A stretch of 8,836 nucleotides of DNA from an uncultured Lachnospiraceae bacterium. GTDB taxonomy: Bacteria; Bacillota; Clostridia; Lachnospirales; Lachnospiraceae. Every line of letters starts with the position of its first letter. Positions within the stretch are counted from its first letter, which is position 1. The position numbers and the translations under genes were made by a program. The notes beneath the pieces are model-generated. The model saw nothing but the letters and a program-made list of their open reading frames with translations, searched no databases and was not told where the DNA came from. The stretch spans positions 1 to 8,836 of the forward strand of contig CAOJLW010000087.1 in the NCBI GenBank assembly GCA_948438565.1, given 5' to 3'. This document shows positions 1-7,408 of the stretch, in pieces.

Positions 1-378
1 AATCCGGGCCAGTTTGACGTAATCCTGACCGAGAATATGTTCGGCGATATTCTCTCCGATGAGGCCAGCATGATTACCGGTTCCATCGGCATGCTCTCCT
101 CCGCCAGTCTGGGCGCGGGCAAACTGGGGCTTTACGAGCCTTCTCACGGTTCCGCCCCCGATATTGCGGGCAAAAATCTGGCCAATCCCATCGCAACCAT
201 TCTGTCTGCGGCTATGATGCTGCGGTATTCCTTTGATCTGGACGCTGCCGCCGACGGGATAGAGGCGGCCGTGCAGCAGGTGATTGCAGAGGGCTATCGG
301 ACAGTGGATATTATGGCCGAGGGCTGTAAGCAGGTGGGAACGAGAGAGATGGGAGATCTGATCAGGGCAAGGATATAA
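1..378 (+). CDS. leuB: 3-isopropylmalate dehydrogenase, C-terminal part (5' end outside window)
   Basis: This is the last 125 residues of LeuB, a cytosolic NAD-dependent enzyme of leucine biosynthesis that oxidises and decarboxylates (2R,3S)-3-isopropylmalate to 2-oxoisocaproate. The reading frame is open from base 1, so the gene starts upstream; the family is about 350-360 residues, so roughly two thirds is missing. Visible family marks are TENMFGDILSDEAS (residues 10-23 of the fragment), which carries the metal- and substrate-binding aspartates, and the NAD-binding loop around EPSHGSAPDIAGKNLANP. The stop is TAA at 376-378. It lies 46 bases before ilvD with no terminator between, so the two are probably co-transcribed. 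The related isocitrate and tartrate dehydrogenases share the fold, but the SHGSAPDIAGK loop and the ilvD-ilvB neighbours favour LeuB. Confidence 0.95.
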   Translation, partial: NPGQFDVILTENMFGDILSDEASMITGSIGMLSSASLGAGKLGLYEPSHGSAPDIAGKNLANPIATILSAAMMLRYSFDLDAAADGIEAAVQQVIAEGYRTVDIMAEGCKQVGTREMGDLIRARI

Positions 379-410
379 TGGATGAAGGATGTTTTTTGAC
401 GGTTTTTTAC

Positions 411-417
411 GGAAAGG
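411..417 (+). promoter_or_regulatory. ribosome binding site of ilvD, deciding among three ATGs
   Basis: GGAAAGG lies 7 bases before the ATG at 425. Three ATGs follow in a row (425, 428, 431). Spacing favours 425, while homologues as I remember them begin MKSDAV, which would match 431 (13 bases away). The difference is only two residues. Confidence 0.6.
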
Positions 418-424
418 TAGATAG

Positions 425-2092
425 ATGATGATGAAGAGCGACGCAGTTACAAAAGGGATGCAGCAGGCGCCCCATCGTTCCCTGTTCAATGCACTTGGAA
501 TGACGGAGGAAGAATTGAACCGGCCTCTGGTGGGCATTGTCAGTTCTTATAATGAGATTGTTCCCGGACATATGAATCTGGATAAAATTGTAAACGCCGT
601 CAAGCTGGGCGTAGCGGAAGCCGGCGGCGTTCCGGTCGTATTTCCGGCGATTGCGGTTTGTGACGGGATTGCCATGGGGCATATCGGCATGAAATATTCC
701 CTGGTGACGCGGGATTTGATTGCGGATTCCACCGAATGTATGGCGCTTGCGCATCAGTTTGACGCATTGGTTATGGTGCCAAACTGTGACAAGAATGTAC
801 CGGGGTTGTTGATGGCTGCGGCCAGGATCAACGTACCGACGGTATTCGTTTCTGGCGGCCCGATGCTTGCCGGGCGCGTACATGGCAAAAAAACAAGCCT
901 GTCGTCAATGTTTGAAGCGGTCGGTTCTTATGCGGCAGGCACGATGACGGAAGAAGAGGTAAAAGAGTATGAGGCAAAGGCCTGTCCGACCTGCGGATCC
1001 TGTTCCGGTATGTATACCGCCAATTCCATGAACTGCCTGACCGAGGCGCTGGGTATGGGTCTGCGCGGCAACGGCACGATCCCTGCGGTATATTCGGAAC
1101 GTATCAAGCTGGCCAAGCATGCAGGTATGGCGGTGATGGATATGTATCGGAAAAATATCCGGCCAAGGGATATTATGACAAAAGATGCGGTTTTAAATGC
1201 GCTGACCGTGGATATGGCGCTTGGCTGTTCGACGAACAGTATGCTGCATCTGCCGGCGATTGCGCATGAAATCGGGTTTGATTTCGATATTAAATTTGCC
1301 AATCCAATCAGTGAAAAAACGCCGAATCTGTGTCATCTGGCACCGGCAGGGCCTACATATATGGAAGATCTAAACGAAGCCGGAGGCGTATATGCGGTGA
1401 TGAAGGAGCTTGCGGACGCAGGCCTTTTAAATCTGGATTGTATGACCGTGACCAGTCGGACGGTTGGGGAAAATATCAAGGATGCGGTCAATAAAAATCC
1501 GGAAGTGATTCGTCCGTTGGATAACCCCTATACAAAAACAGGCGGACTTGCCGTATTAATCGGCAACCTTGCGCCGGATGGAAGCGTGGTAAAACGTTCG
1601 GCGGTTGCGCCGGAAATGCTGGTGCACGAAGGGCCGGCCCGGGTATTTGAGTGTGAGGAGGATGCGATTGAAGCGATTAAGAGCGGAAAGATATAGGCGG
1701 GGGACGTCGTGGTGATTCGTTACGAAGGGCCCAAGGGCGGGCCTGGTATGCGCGAGATGCTCAATCCGACTTCGGCGATTGCCGGCATGGGACTTGGCTC
1801 TTCCGTAGCTTTGATTACGGACGGGCGTTTTTCCGGGGCAAGCCGCGGCGCATCCATTGGCCATGTTTCGCCGGAAGCCGCTGTGGGAGGCCCGATTGCC
1901 CTGATTCAGGAAGGCGATTTGATTAAAATCAATATTCCGGAAATGAAGCTGGACGTTGATATTTCCGACGAGGAAATGGCGGCTCGAAAGGCAAAATGGC
2001 AGCCTAAGGAACAGAAAATGAGCGGTTATCTGGAGCGGTACGTAACGATGGTAACGTCCGGCAACCGCGGCGCAATTTTAGAAAAACACTAG
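425..2092 (+). pseudogene. ilvD: Dihydroxyacid dehydratase, interrupted by one in-frame amber codon
   Basis: IlvD dehydrates 2,3-dihydroxy-isovalerate and 2,3-dihydroxy-3-methylvalerate to the 2-oxo acids that become valine, leucine and isoleucine; it is a cytosolic Fe-S, Mg-dependent enzyme. The frame spans 556 codons including the final TAG, the normal bacterial length, but codon 424 is TAG (1694-1696). Visible in the first part: VPGHMNL (46-52), CDGIAMGH (79-86), the cluster and metal motif NCDKNVPG (120-127) and CPTCGSCSGMYTANSMNCL (187-205). After the stop, in the same frame: RYEGPKGGPGM and the loop DGRFSGASRGASIGH with the likely catalytic Ser470. VPGH instead of a Cys-bearing version resembles the oxygen-sensitive 4Fe-4S type such as E. 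coli IlvD. No other damage is seen, so this is either a recent nonsense mutation, a base-call error, or a codon read through. It lies between leuB and ilvB, with 24 bases to ilvB. Confidence 0.9.
1694..1696 (+). other. In-frame TAG inside ilvD (codon 424)
   Basis: The local reading is S-G-K-I-TAG-A-G-D-V-V-V-I-R-Y. Family members usually have Lys (or Gln) here, as in GKIKAGDVVVIRY, so AAG to TAG or CAG to TAG is one base change. The frame before and after is identical (positions congruent to 2 modulo 3), so this is not a frameshift. TAG is also the ordinary terminator of ilvD itself (2090-2092) and of the DUF1015 gene (7397-7399), which argues against general reassignment of TAG. A GGGGG run at 1699-1703 before GTG codons at 1706 and 1709 could weakly support re-initiation of a 127-residue C-terminal piece. 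Confidence 0.9.
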
Positions 2093-2116
2093 AACAGAAA
2101 GCGAGGGTTTTTTCAT

Positions 2117-3796
2117 ATGCAGTTGACAGGCGCGCAGATTATCATAGAATGTTTAAAGGAGCAAAAGGTAGATACGATATTTGGTTATCCGGGAGGAGCG
2201 ATTTTAAATGTCTATGATGAACTGTATCAGCATAGAGATGAAATCAGGCATATTTTAACGTCCCATGAACAGGGGGCGAGCCACGCTGCGGACGGATATG
2301 CGCGGAGTACGGGCAGAGTCGGCGTCTGTATGGCGACGAGCGGCCCCGGGGCAACCAATCTTGTGACCGGGATTGCGACGGCATATATGGACTCCGTTCC
2401 CCTGGTAGCGATCACCTGTAATGTCGGGGTTCCGTTGTTGGGGAAAGACAGTTTTCAGGAAGTGGATATTGCAGGCATTACCACTCCGATTACAAAACAC
2501 AATTTTATTATCAAAGATGTAGAAAAGCTGGCGGATACGATCCGCAGGGCGTTTGCGATTGCGGCGAAGGGACGTCCGGGCCCCGTATTGGTCGATATTC
2601 CAAAGGACGTGACCGCCCAGGTGTGCGAGTATACAAAAGCGGAGCCAAAACCGCAGGAGCGTTTTACGGAACAGATTACGGAGTCGGATTTACAGGAAGC
2701 GGCGGCGATGATTGCCGCGTCCAAACGTCCGTATGTATTTGTAGGCGGCGGTGCGGTGATTTCGGGGGCAAGCAGTGAGTTAAAAGAATTTGTGGATAAA
2801 ATCGATGCGCCGGTCTGCGATACGTTAATGGGCAAAGGAGCCTTTTGCGGCACGGATCCAAAATATACCGGTATGCTAGGGATGCATGGGACGAAAGCGT
2901 CTAATTTTGGAGTCAGCGAATGTGATCTGCTGATTGCCCTTGGCGTGCGTTTTTCAGATCGCGTGATCGGAAACGCTGGAAAATTCGCCCGTCAGGCAAA
3001 AATTTTACAGATTGATATTGATCCGGCGGAAATCAATAAAAATATTATGGCGGATACCAGCATCATCGGGGATATCAAAGAAACTTTAATTCGGTTGAAC
3101 CATATACTAAAACCGATGAAGCATTCCGAGTGGCTGGCCTATGTGGATGCCTATACCCAAAAATATCCGTTAAAATGCCAGGAGGAGGGTTTGAGCGGGC
3201 CGTTTATGATGGATACCGTCTATCGGATGACAAAAGGGGAAGCGTTAATCGTAACGGAGGTCGGACAGCATCAGATGTGGGCGGCGCAGTTTTACCGGTA
3301 TGCCAAACCTCGTACCTTGATTACCTCCGGAGGCCTTGGGACAATGGGGTATGGACTCGGCGCGGCGATTGGCGCGCAGATCGCCAATCCCGATAAGCAG
3401 GTTATCAATATTGCCGGCGACGGCTGTTTCCGTATGAATATGAATGAAATCGCAACGGCGGTGCGCCAGAAGCTGCCGTTGATTGAAATCATTGTCAATA
3501 ACCATGTGCTTGGCATGGTGCGGCAGTGGCAGGATTTGTTTTATGAAAAACGCTATTCCGCAACGGTTTTGGACGACGGTATGGATTATGTCAAGCTAGC
3601 GGAAGCAATGGGCGCGAAAGGATACCGGGCCGCAAGCAGGCAAGAATTTGAAGAGGCGCTTTCGATGGCGCTGGCGTCCAAAGAGACGTCGGTCATTGAC
3701 TGCGTGATTGGCTGCGACGATAAAGTGTGGCCTATGGTTGCGCCGGGGGCGGCCATTCACGAAGCCTTTACGGAGGAAGATTTAGCGAAAAAGTAA
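2117..3796 (+). CDS. ilvB: Acetolactate synthase, large catalytic subunit
   Basis: This 559-residue protein is a full-length thiamine-diphosphate enzyme. It joins two pyruvates to 2-acetolactate, or pyruvate and 2-oxobutyrate to acetohydroxybutyrate, the first common step of valine, leucine and isoleucine synthesis. Visible in order: the N-terminal ThDP domain with FGYPGGAILNVYDEL (22-36) and catalytic Glu51 in SHEQGASHAADGYAR; KDSFQEVDIAG (110-120); the central FAD-associated domain with GVRFSDRVIGNAGKF (276-290); and the C-terminal ThDP/Mg motif GDG (434-436) to Asn462, then GMVRQWQDLFYEKRYS (466-481). That last stretch distinguishes acetolactate synthase from pyruvate oxidase and other relatives. 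It starts at ATG 2117 with a modest GCGAGG site about ten bases upstream and lies 24 bases after ilvD. No ilvN regulatory subunit follows, so that subunit must be elsewhere or absent. A purely catabolic acetolactate synthase (AlsS) is possible but unlikely in this context. Confidence 0.95.
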   Translation: MQLTGAQIIIECLKEQKVDTIFGYPGGAILNVYDELYQHRDEIRHILTSHEQGASHAADGYARSTGRVGVCMATSGPGATNLVTGIATAYMDSVPLVAITCNVGVPLLGKDSFQEVDIAGITTPITKHNFIIKDVEKLADTIRRAFAIAAKGRPGPVLVDIPKDVTAQVCEYTKAEPKPQERFTEQITESDLQEAAAMIAASKRPYVFVGGGAVISGASSELKEFVDKIDAPVCDTLMGKGAFCGTDPKYTGMLGMHGTKASNFGVSECDLLIALGVRFSDRVIGNAGKFARQAKILQIDIDPAEINKNIMADTSIIGDIKETLIRLNHILKPMKHSEWLAYVDAYTQKYPLKCQEEGLSGPFMMDTVYRMTKGEALIVTEVGQHQMWAAQFYRYAKPRTLITSGGLGTMGYGLGAAIGAQIANPDKQVINIAGDGCFRMNMNEIATAVRQKLPLIEIIVNNHVLGMVRQWQDLFYEKRYSATVLDDGMDYVKLAEAMGAKGYRAASRQEFEEALSMALASKETSVIDCVIGCDDKVWPMVAPGAAIHEAFTEEDLAKK

Positions 3797-3825
3797 TTGA
3801 CAGTTTTGTCGCAAACGATTAGAGT
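3797..3825 (+). promoter_or_regulatory. Sigma-A-type promoter for the serC operon
   Basis: TTGACA (3797-3802) is a perfect -35 hexamer and begins on the first base after the ilvB stop. A spacer of exactly 17 bases separates it from TAGAGT (3820-3825), which matches the TATAAT -10 at four of six positions, including the key T-A and final T. Transcription would start near 3832, giving a leader of about 40 bases before serC. No terminator separates ilvB from it, so read-through from the leu-ilv genes may also feed the operon. The call rests on sequence match alone. Confidence 0.6.
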
Positions 3826-3873
3826 AAGGTTTGAGTTGTTGAAAGCATAGATTGAGACAGGAGGATATGGAAA

Positions 3874-4956
3874 ATGAGCAGAGTGTATAATTTTTCAGCA
3901 GGGCCGGCTGTTTTGCCGGAGGAAGTATTACAAGAGGCAGCGGAGGAAATGCTGGATTACCGGGGAAGCGGTATGTCCGTTATGGAGATGAGCCACCGCT
4001 CCAAGGTTTATGACAACATTATCAAAGAGGCGGAAGCGGATCTGCGTGATTTGATGGGCATTCCGGACAATTATAAAGTATTGTTCCTTCAGGGCGGCGC
4101 GTCACAGCAGTTTGCAATGATTCCGATGAACCTGATGAAAAATAAAAAAGCCGCTTATATTATCACCGGTCAGTGGGCCAAGAAAGCCTGGAAGGAAGGG
4201 CAGATCTATGGTGAGGCGGTTGCTGTCGCATCCTCCGAGGATAAAACGTTTTCCTATATTCCGGATTGTTCCGATTTGGATATCCCGGAAGATGCGGATT
4301 ACGTATATATTTGTGAAAATAACACGATTTACGGCACAAAATATAAAACGCTTCCGAATACAAAAGGGCATACGCTGGTGGCGGACATTTCTTCCTGCTT
4401 TTTATCAGAGCCGGTGGATGTGACAAAATACGGCGTTCTTTACGGCGGCGTACAAAAGAATATCGGGCCTGCGGGCGTGGTCATTGTGATTATACGCGAG
4501 GATTTGATCACGGAGGATACGCTGCCAGGCACGCCGACGATGTTACAATATAAGACGCATGCGGATGCGGAATCTTTATACAATACGCCGCCTGCATACG
4601 GTATTTATATCTGCGGCAAGGTTTTCAAATGGCTGAAAAAAATGGGCGGTCTTGCGGTGATGCAAGAACGCAATGAAGAAAAAGCAAACATTTTATATGA
4701 TTTCCTGGACGAGAGCAAGCTGTTCCAGGGGACTGTTGTACAGAAAGACCGTTCCTTAATGAATGTGCCTTTTATAACGGGCGACAAAGAGCTTGACGCT
4801 CAATTTGTAGCCGAGGCGAAAGCGGCGGGACTTGAGAATTTAAAAGGTCACCGCAGCGTCGGCGGTATGCGGGCTTCGATCTATAACGCCATGCCCAAGG
4901 AAGGCGTGGAGAAGCTGGTCGCTTTTATGCGCGAATTTGAAAAGAATCATGCTTAA
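3874..4956 (+). CDS. serC: Phosphoserine aminotransferase
   Basis: SerC is a cytosolic pyridoxal-phosphate transaminase that converts 3-phosphohydroxypyruvate plus glutamate to O-phosphoserine and 2-oxoglutarate; many SerC enzymes also act on phosphohydroxythreonine for vitamin B6 synthesis. The 360-residue length is typical. Visible marks: the start VYNFSAGPAVLPEEV (4-18), the conserved MSVMEMSHRS (34-43), LQGGASQQFAMIPMNL (72-87) for cofactor phosphate binding, ENNTIYGTKY (148-157), DISSCFLSEP (171-180), the Schiff-base Lys195 in YGGVQKNIGPAG, and near the C-terminus GHRSVGGMRASIYNAM. AGGAGG at 3859-3864 lies 9 bases before ATG 3874. It is the first gene of a four-gene run with its own promoter at 3797-3825, and serA follows 25 bases later. 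Confidence 0.97.
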   Translation: MSRVYNFSAGPAVLPEEVLQEAAEEMLDYRGSGMSVMEMSHRSKVYDNIIKEAEADLRDLMGIPDNYKVLFLQGGASQQFAMIPMNLMKNKKAAYIITGQWAKKAWKEGQIYGEAVAVASSEDKTFSYIPDCSDLDIPEDADYVYICENNTIYGTKYKTLPNTKGHTLVADISSCFLSEPVDVTKYGVLYGGVQKNIGPAGVVIVIIREDLITEDTLPGTPTMLQYKTHADAESLYNTPPAYGIYICGKVFKWLKKMGGLAVMQERNEEKANILYDFLDESKLFQGTVVQKDRSLMNVPFITGDKELDAQFVAEAKAAGLENLKGHRSVGGMRASIYNAMPKEGVEKLVAFMREFEKNHA

Positions 4957-4981
4957 ATAAAACGGGAAAAGGAGAGGAACG

Positions 4982-6145
4982 ATGTATCAATATACTTGTT
5001 TAAACCCGATTGCAGAAATCGGAATGAATTTATTTTCTAAAGATTACCATAAGACCGACGATCTCAAAGAGGCGCAGGCCATATTGGTTCGAAGCGCATC
5101 GATGCACGAGCTCGATCTGCCGGAGGGTTTGGAAGCCGTGGCCAGGGCAGGAGCTGGGGTCAACAATATCCCGCTGGAACAATGCGCTGAAAAGGGCGTT
5201 GTTGTATTCAATACGCCGGGCGCAAATGCTAACGGCGTAAAAGAAATGGTGATTGCCGGAATGCTCTTAGCTTCCCGCGATATTATCGGCGGCATTGAAT
5301 GGGTCAAGGAGAACAGTGACGAACCCGATATTGCAAAGCTTGCAGAAAAGCAGAAAAAACACTATGCGGGCAGTGAGATTTCCGGAAAGAAACTGGGTAT
5401 TATCGGCCTGGGCGCAATTGGCGTACACGTAGCAAACGCAGCCATTCATCTGGGTATGGACGTATTGGGGTATGATCCGTATATTTCTGTCAATGCGGCC
5501 TGGAATCTGTCCCGCAGTGTAAAACATATCAGCAATGTGGAAGAAATTTATAAAGAGTGTGATTTTATTTCGATCCATGTGCCATTGATGGAAGCGACCA
5601 GAGGCATGATCAATGAGGACGCCATTTCCAAGATGAAAGAAGGCGTTGTGATTTTGAATTTTGCGCGTGATCCACTGGCAGATGAAGCGGCTGTGTTAAA
5701 AGCGATCGAAAGCGGCAAAATCAAAAAATATGTATCCGATTTTGCCAATCCGACGGTGGCCGGAAAGGAAGGCGTTATTTTGACGCCGCATTTGGGCGCT
5801 TCGACGGAGGAATCCGAGGACAATTGCGCGATGATGGCGGTACGCGAGATACGGGATTATTTGGAGAACGGCAATATCGTCCATTCGGTCAATTTCCCGG
5901 ATTGCAATATGGGAGGCTGTGACAAGGCGGGGCGCGTCGCTATTTTGCATAAAAATGTACGCGGTACGATCGCCAAATTCAGCGCCGTATTTGATGATGC
6001 GGACATCAATATCGAAGATATGACCAATAAATCCAAAGGGGATTATGCTTATACCCTGTTAGATCTGGGAACGCCGGTTACGCCGGATGTTGTGGAACAG
6101 TTAAAAGTATTAAAAGGCGTACTGAAAGTGCGCGTTGTAAAATAA
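4982..6145 (+). CDS. serA: D-3-phosphoglycerate dehydrogenase, short form with ACT domain
   Basis: This 387-residue protein belongs to the D-isomer-specific 2-hydroxyacid dehydrogenase family and should oxidise 3-phosphoglycerate to 3-phosphohydroxypyruvate with NAD, the first committed step to serine. Visible: substrate-domain motif AGAGVNNIPLEQCAEKGV (56-73); Rossmann GLGAIG (142-147) followed by Asp165 in GYDPY, typical of NAD preference; catalytic Arg229 in LNFARDPLADE; and catalytic His270 in TPHLGASTEESEDN. A C-terminal ACT domain follows (about 317-387), where serine usually binds as feedback inhibitor in related enzymes. The classical catalytic Glu lies in a D-V-F-x-x-E-P pattern; here the region reads SDFANPTVAGKEG, which places Asn256 at that spot. 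I recall similar SDFxNP sequences in clostridial and Bacteroides homologues, so it may be a subtype rather than a defect. AAGGAG at 4969-4974 precedes the ATG. The serC neighbour supports the assignment. Confidence 0.92.
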   Translation: MYQYTCLNPIAEIGMNLFSKDYHKTDDLKEAQAILVRSASMHELDLPEGLEAVARAGAGVNNIPLEQCAEKGVVVFNTPGANANGVKEMVIAGMLLASRDIIGGIEWVKENSDEPDIAKLAEKQKKHYAGSEISGKKLGIIGLGAIGVHVANAAIHLGMDVLGYDPYISVNAAWNLSRSVKHISNVEEIYKECDFISIHVPLMEATRGMINEDAISKMKEGVVILNFARDPLADEAAVLKAIESGKIKKYVSDFANPTVAGKEGVILTPHLGASTEESEDNCAMMAVREIRDYLENGNIVHSVNFPDCNMGGCDKAGRVAILHKNVRGTIAKFSAVFDDADINIEDMTNKSKGDYAYTLLDLGTPVTPDVVEQLKVLKGVLKVRVVK

Positions 6146-6166
6146 CATAATATAAAGGAGACAAAA

Positions 6167-7399
6167 ATGGCAGATATCAGACCATTTCTGTGTATCCGTC
6201 CAGCAAAAGGTAAAGCGGCTAAAATAGCTGCTTTACCTTATGACGTTTATAACAGAAGAGAAGCAAGGGAAGTAGTGGAACAAAATCCGGATTCTTTTTT
6301 AAAGATTGACCGGGCGGAGACGCAGTTTGCAGATTCGATTGATATTTATGACAAAAAGGTTTATCAAAAAGCGCATGATATTTTGTGGGAAATGGTAAAA
6401 CAGGGGGATTTTATTCAGGAGGAGTCGCCCTGTTATTATGTATATGAATTGACGATGGAAGGCAGGGTGCAGACTGGGATTGTGGCGTGCGCTTCGATTG
6501 ACGATTATGTCAGCGGACGTATTAAAAAGCATGAAAATACCAGAGCCGAAAAAGAGCAGGATCGGATTTGTCATGTGGATGCCTGTAATGCCCAGACGGG
6601 TCCGATTTTTTTGGCTTACCGCGCCAATGCGGTAATCCGTGCAGCAGTCAGCCGTGCGAAAGAAGGCGAGGCGCTGTATGACTTTGTTTCAGAGGACGGC
6701 ATACGGCATCGGGTATTTTGTATCAGAGATCAAGAAGATATTGACAGTATATGCGCATCTTTTGGTCAGATTGGGGAAATCTACATAGCAGACGGGCATC
6801 ACCGTGCCGCTTCTGCCGTCAAGGTCGGTCTGATGCGCCGGAAGGAGCATCCGTCTTATACTGGGAACGAAGAATTTAATTATTTCCTGTCTGTTCTGTT
6901 TCCAGATGAAGAACTGATGATTATGGACTATAACCGAGTGGTAAAGGATTTAGGAGGAGCTACGGAACAGGACTTTTTGGAAAAGGTGCGTCGGATTTTT
7001 GAGGTATCGGAATTGGACGAAGCAAAAAAACCACAAGAAAAAGGTCAGATTTCCATGTATCTGGCAAAAAAATGGTATTGTCTTAAGGTAAAAGCGCAGG
7101 ATCAAACGCAAGATCCGGTGGCAGGTCTGGACGTATCGCTTTTGCAAAGTCTTTTATTGGATCCGGAGCTTGGAATTTTCGATCCCAAAACGGATGCCAG
7201 AATAGATTTTGTAGGAGGAATTCGAGGATTGGAGGAATTGGAACGCAGGGTCAACGAGGACTGCGCGGTGGCGTTTGCGATGTATCCGACTTCTATTGAG
7301 GAATTGTTTGCCGTGGCGGATGCAGGCAGGCTGATGCCGCCAAAATCGACTTGGTTTGAACCAAAGCTTCGCAGCGGTTTATTTATTCACGAAATTTAG
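6167..7399 (+). CDS. DUF1015 family protein in the serine operon, function unproven
   Basis: I recognise this 410-residue protein as DUF1015 (COG4198 type); no activity is firmly known to me. Visible marks: ADIRPFLCIRPAKGKAAKIAALPYDVYN at the N-terminus (residues 2-29), KHENTRAEKEQDR (121-133), TGPIFLAYR (144-152), the likely active-site motif IADGHHRAASA (207-217), and the C-terminal signature PPKSTWFEPK-LRSGLFIH (391-408). It has no signal peptide or membrane segment, so it is probably cytosolic. The DGHHR motif resembles the nucleotide-binding signature of the ParB/sulfiredoxin fold, which includes the free-serine kinases SerK and SbnI. AAAGGAG at 6154-6160 lies 6 bases before the ATG. It begins 21 bases after serA, in a run lacking serB, which suggests a role in O-phosphoserine or serine metabolism; that is inference. 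The stop is TAG, overlapping the mscS ribosome-binding region. Confidence 0.85.
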   Translation: MADIRPFLCIRPAKGKAAKIAALPYDVYNRREAREVVEQNPDSFLKIDRAETQFADSIDIYDKKVYQKAHDILWEMVKQGDFIQEESPCYYVYELTMEGRVQTGIVACASIDDYVSGRIKKHENTRAEKEQDRICHVDACNAQTGPIFLAYRANAVIRAAVSRAKEGEALYDFVSEDGIRHRVFCIRDQEDIDSICASFGQIGEIYIADGHHRAASAVKVGLMRRKEHPSYTGNEEFNYFLSVLFPDEELMIMDYNRVVKDLGGATEQDFLEKVRRIFEVSELDEAKKPQEKGQISMYLAKKWYCLKVKAQDQTQDPVAGLDVSLLQSLLLDPELGIFDPKTDARIDFVGGIRGLEELERRVNEDCAVAFAMYPTSIEELFAVADAGRLMPPKSTWFEPKLRSGLFIHEI

Positions 7400-7404
7400 G
7401 GAGG
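7398..7404 (+). promoter_or_regulatory. Ribosome binding site of mscS overlapping the upstream stop codon
   Basis: AGGGAGG begins inside the TAG stop (7397-7399) of the DUF1015 gene and ends 4 bases before ATG 7409. Ribosomes terminating on the upstream gene would sit on this site, so the two genes are probably translationally coupled. Confidence 0.7.
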
Positions 7405-7408
7405 ATAG

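Noticed and set aside
379..424. Terminator or promoter between leuB and ilvD (two T-runs, TTGACG at 396-401)
   Set aside because: No hairpin precedes the T-runs and there is no -10 match at the right distance from TTGACG.
407..883. Antisense open frame of 158 codons opposite ilvD
   Set aside because: It lies wholly over strongly conserved ilvD coding sequence, has no family resemblance and is His/Arg-rich as expected of a reverse-frame shadow.
1694..1696. Organism-wide reassignment of TAG as a sense codon
   Set aside because: TAG terminates ilvD itself at 2090-2092 and the DUF1015 gene at 7397-7399 at the expected protein ends.
425..2092. Two separate genes (425-1696 and 1709-2092) instead of one ilvD
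   Set aside because: Both pieces are in the same frame, join at one stop codon, and together give one normal-length IlvD with no gap or duplication.
3130..3396. Alternative-frame open reading frame inside ilvB
   Set aside because: It overlaps conserved ThDP-domain codons and its translation shows no recognisable domain.
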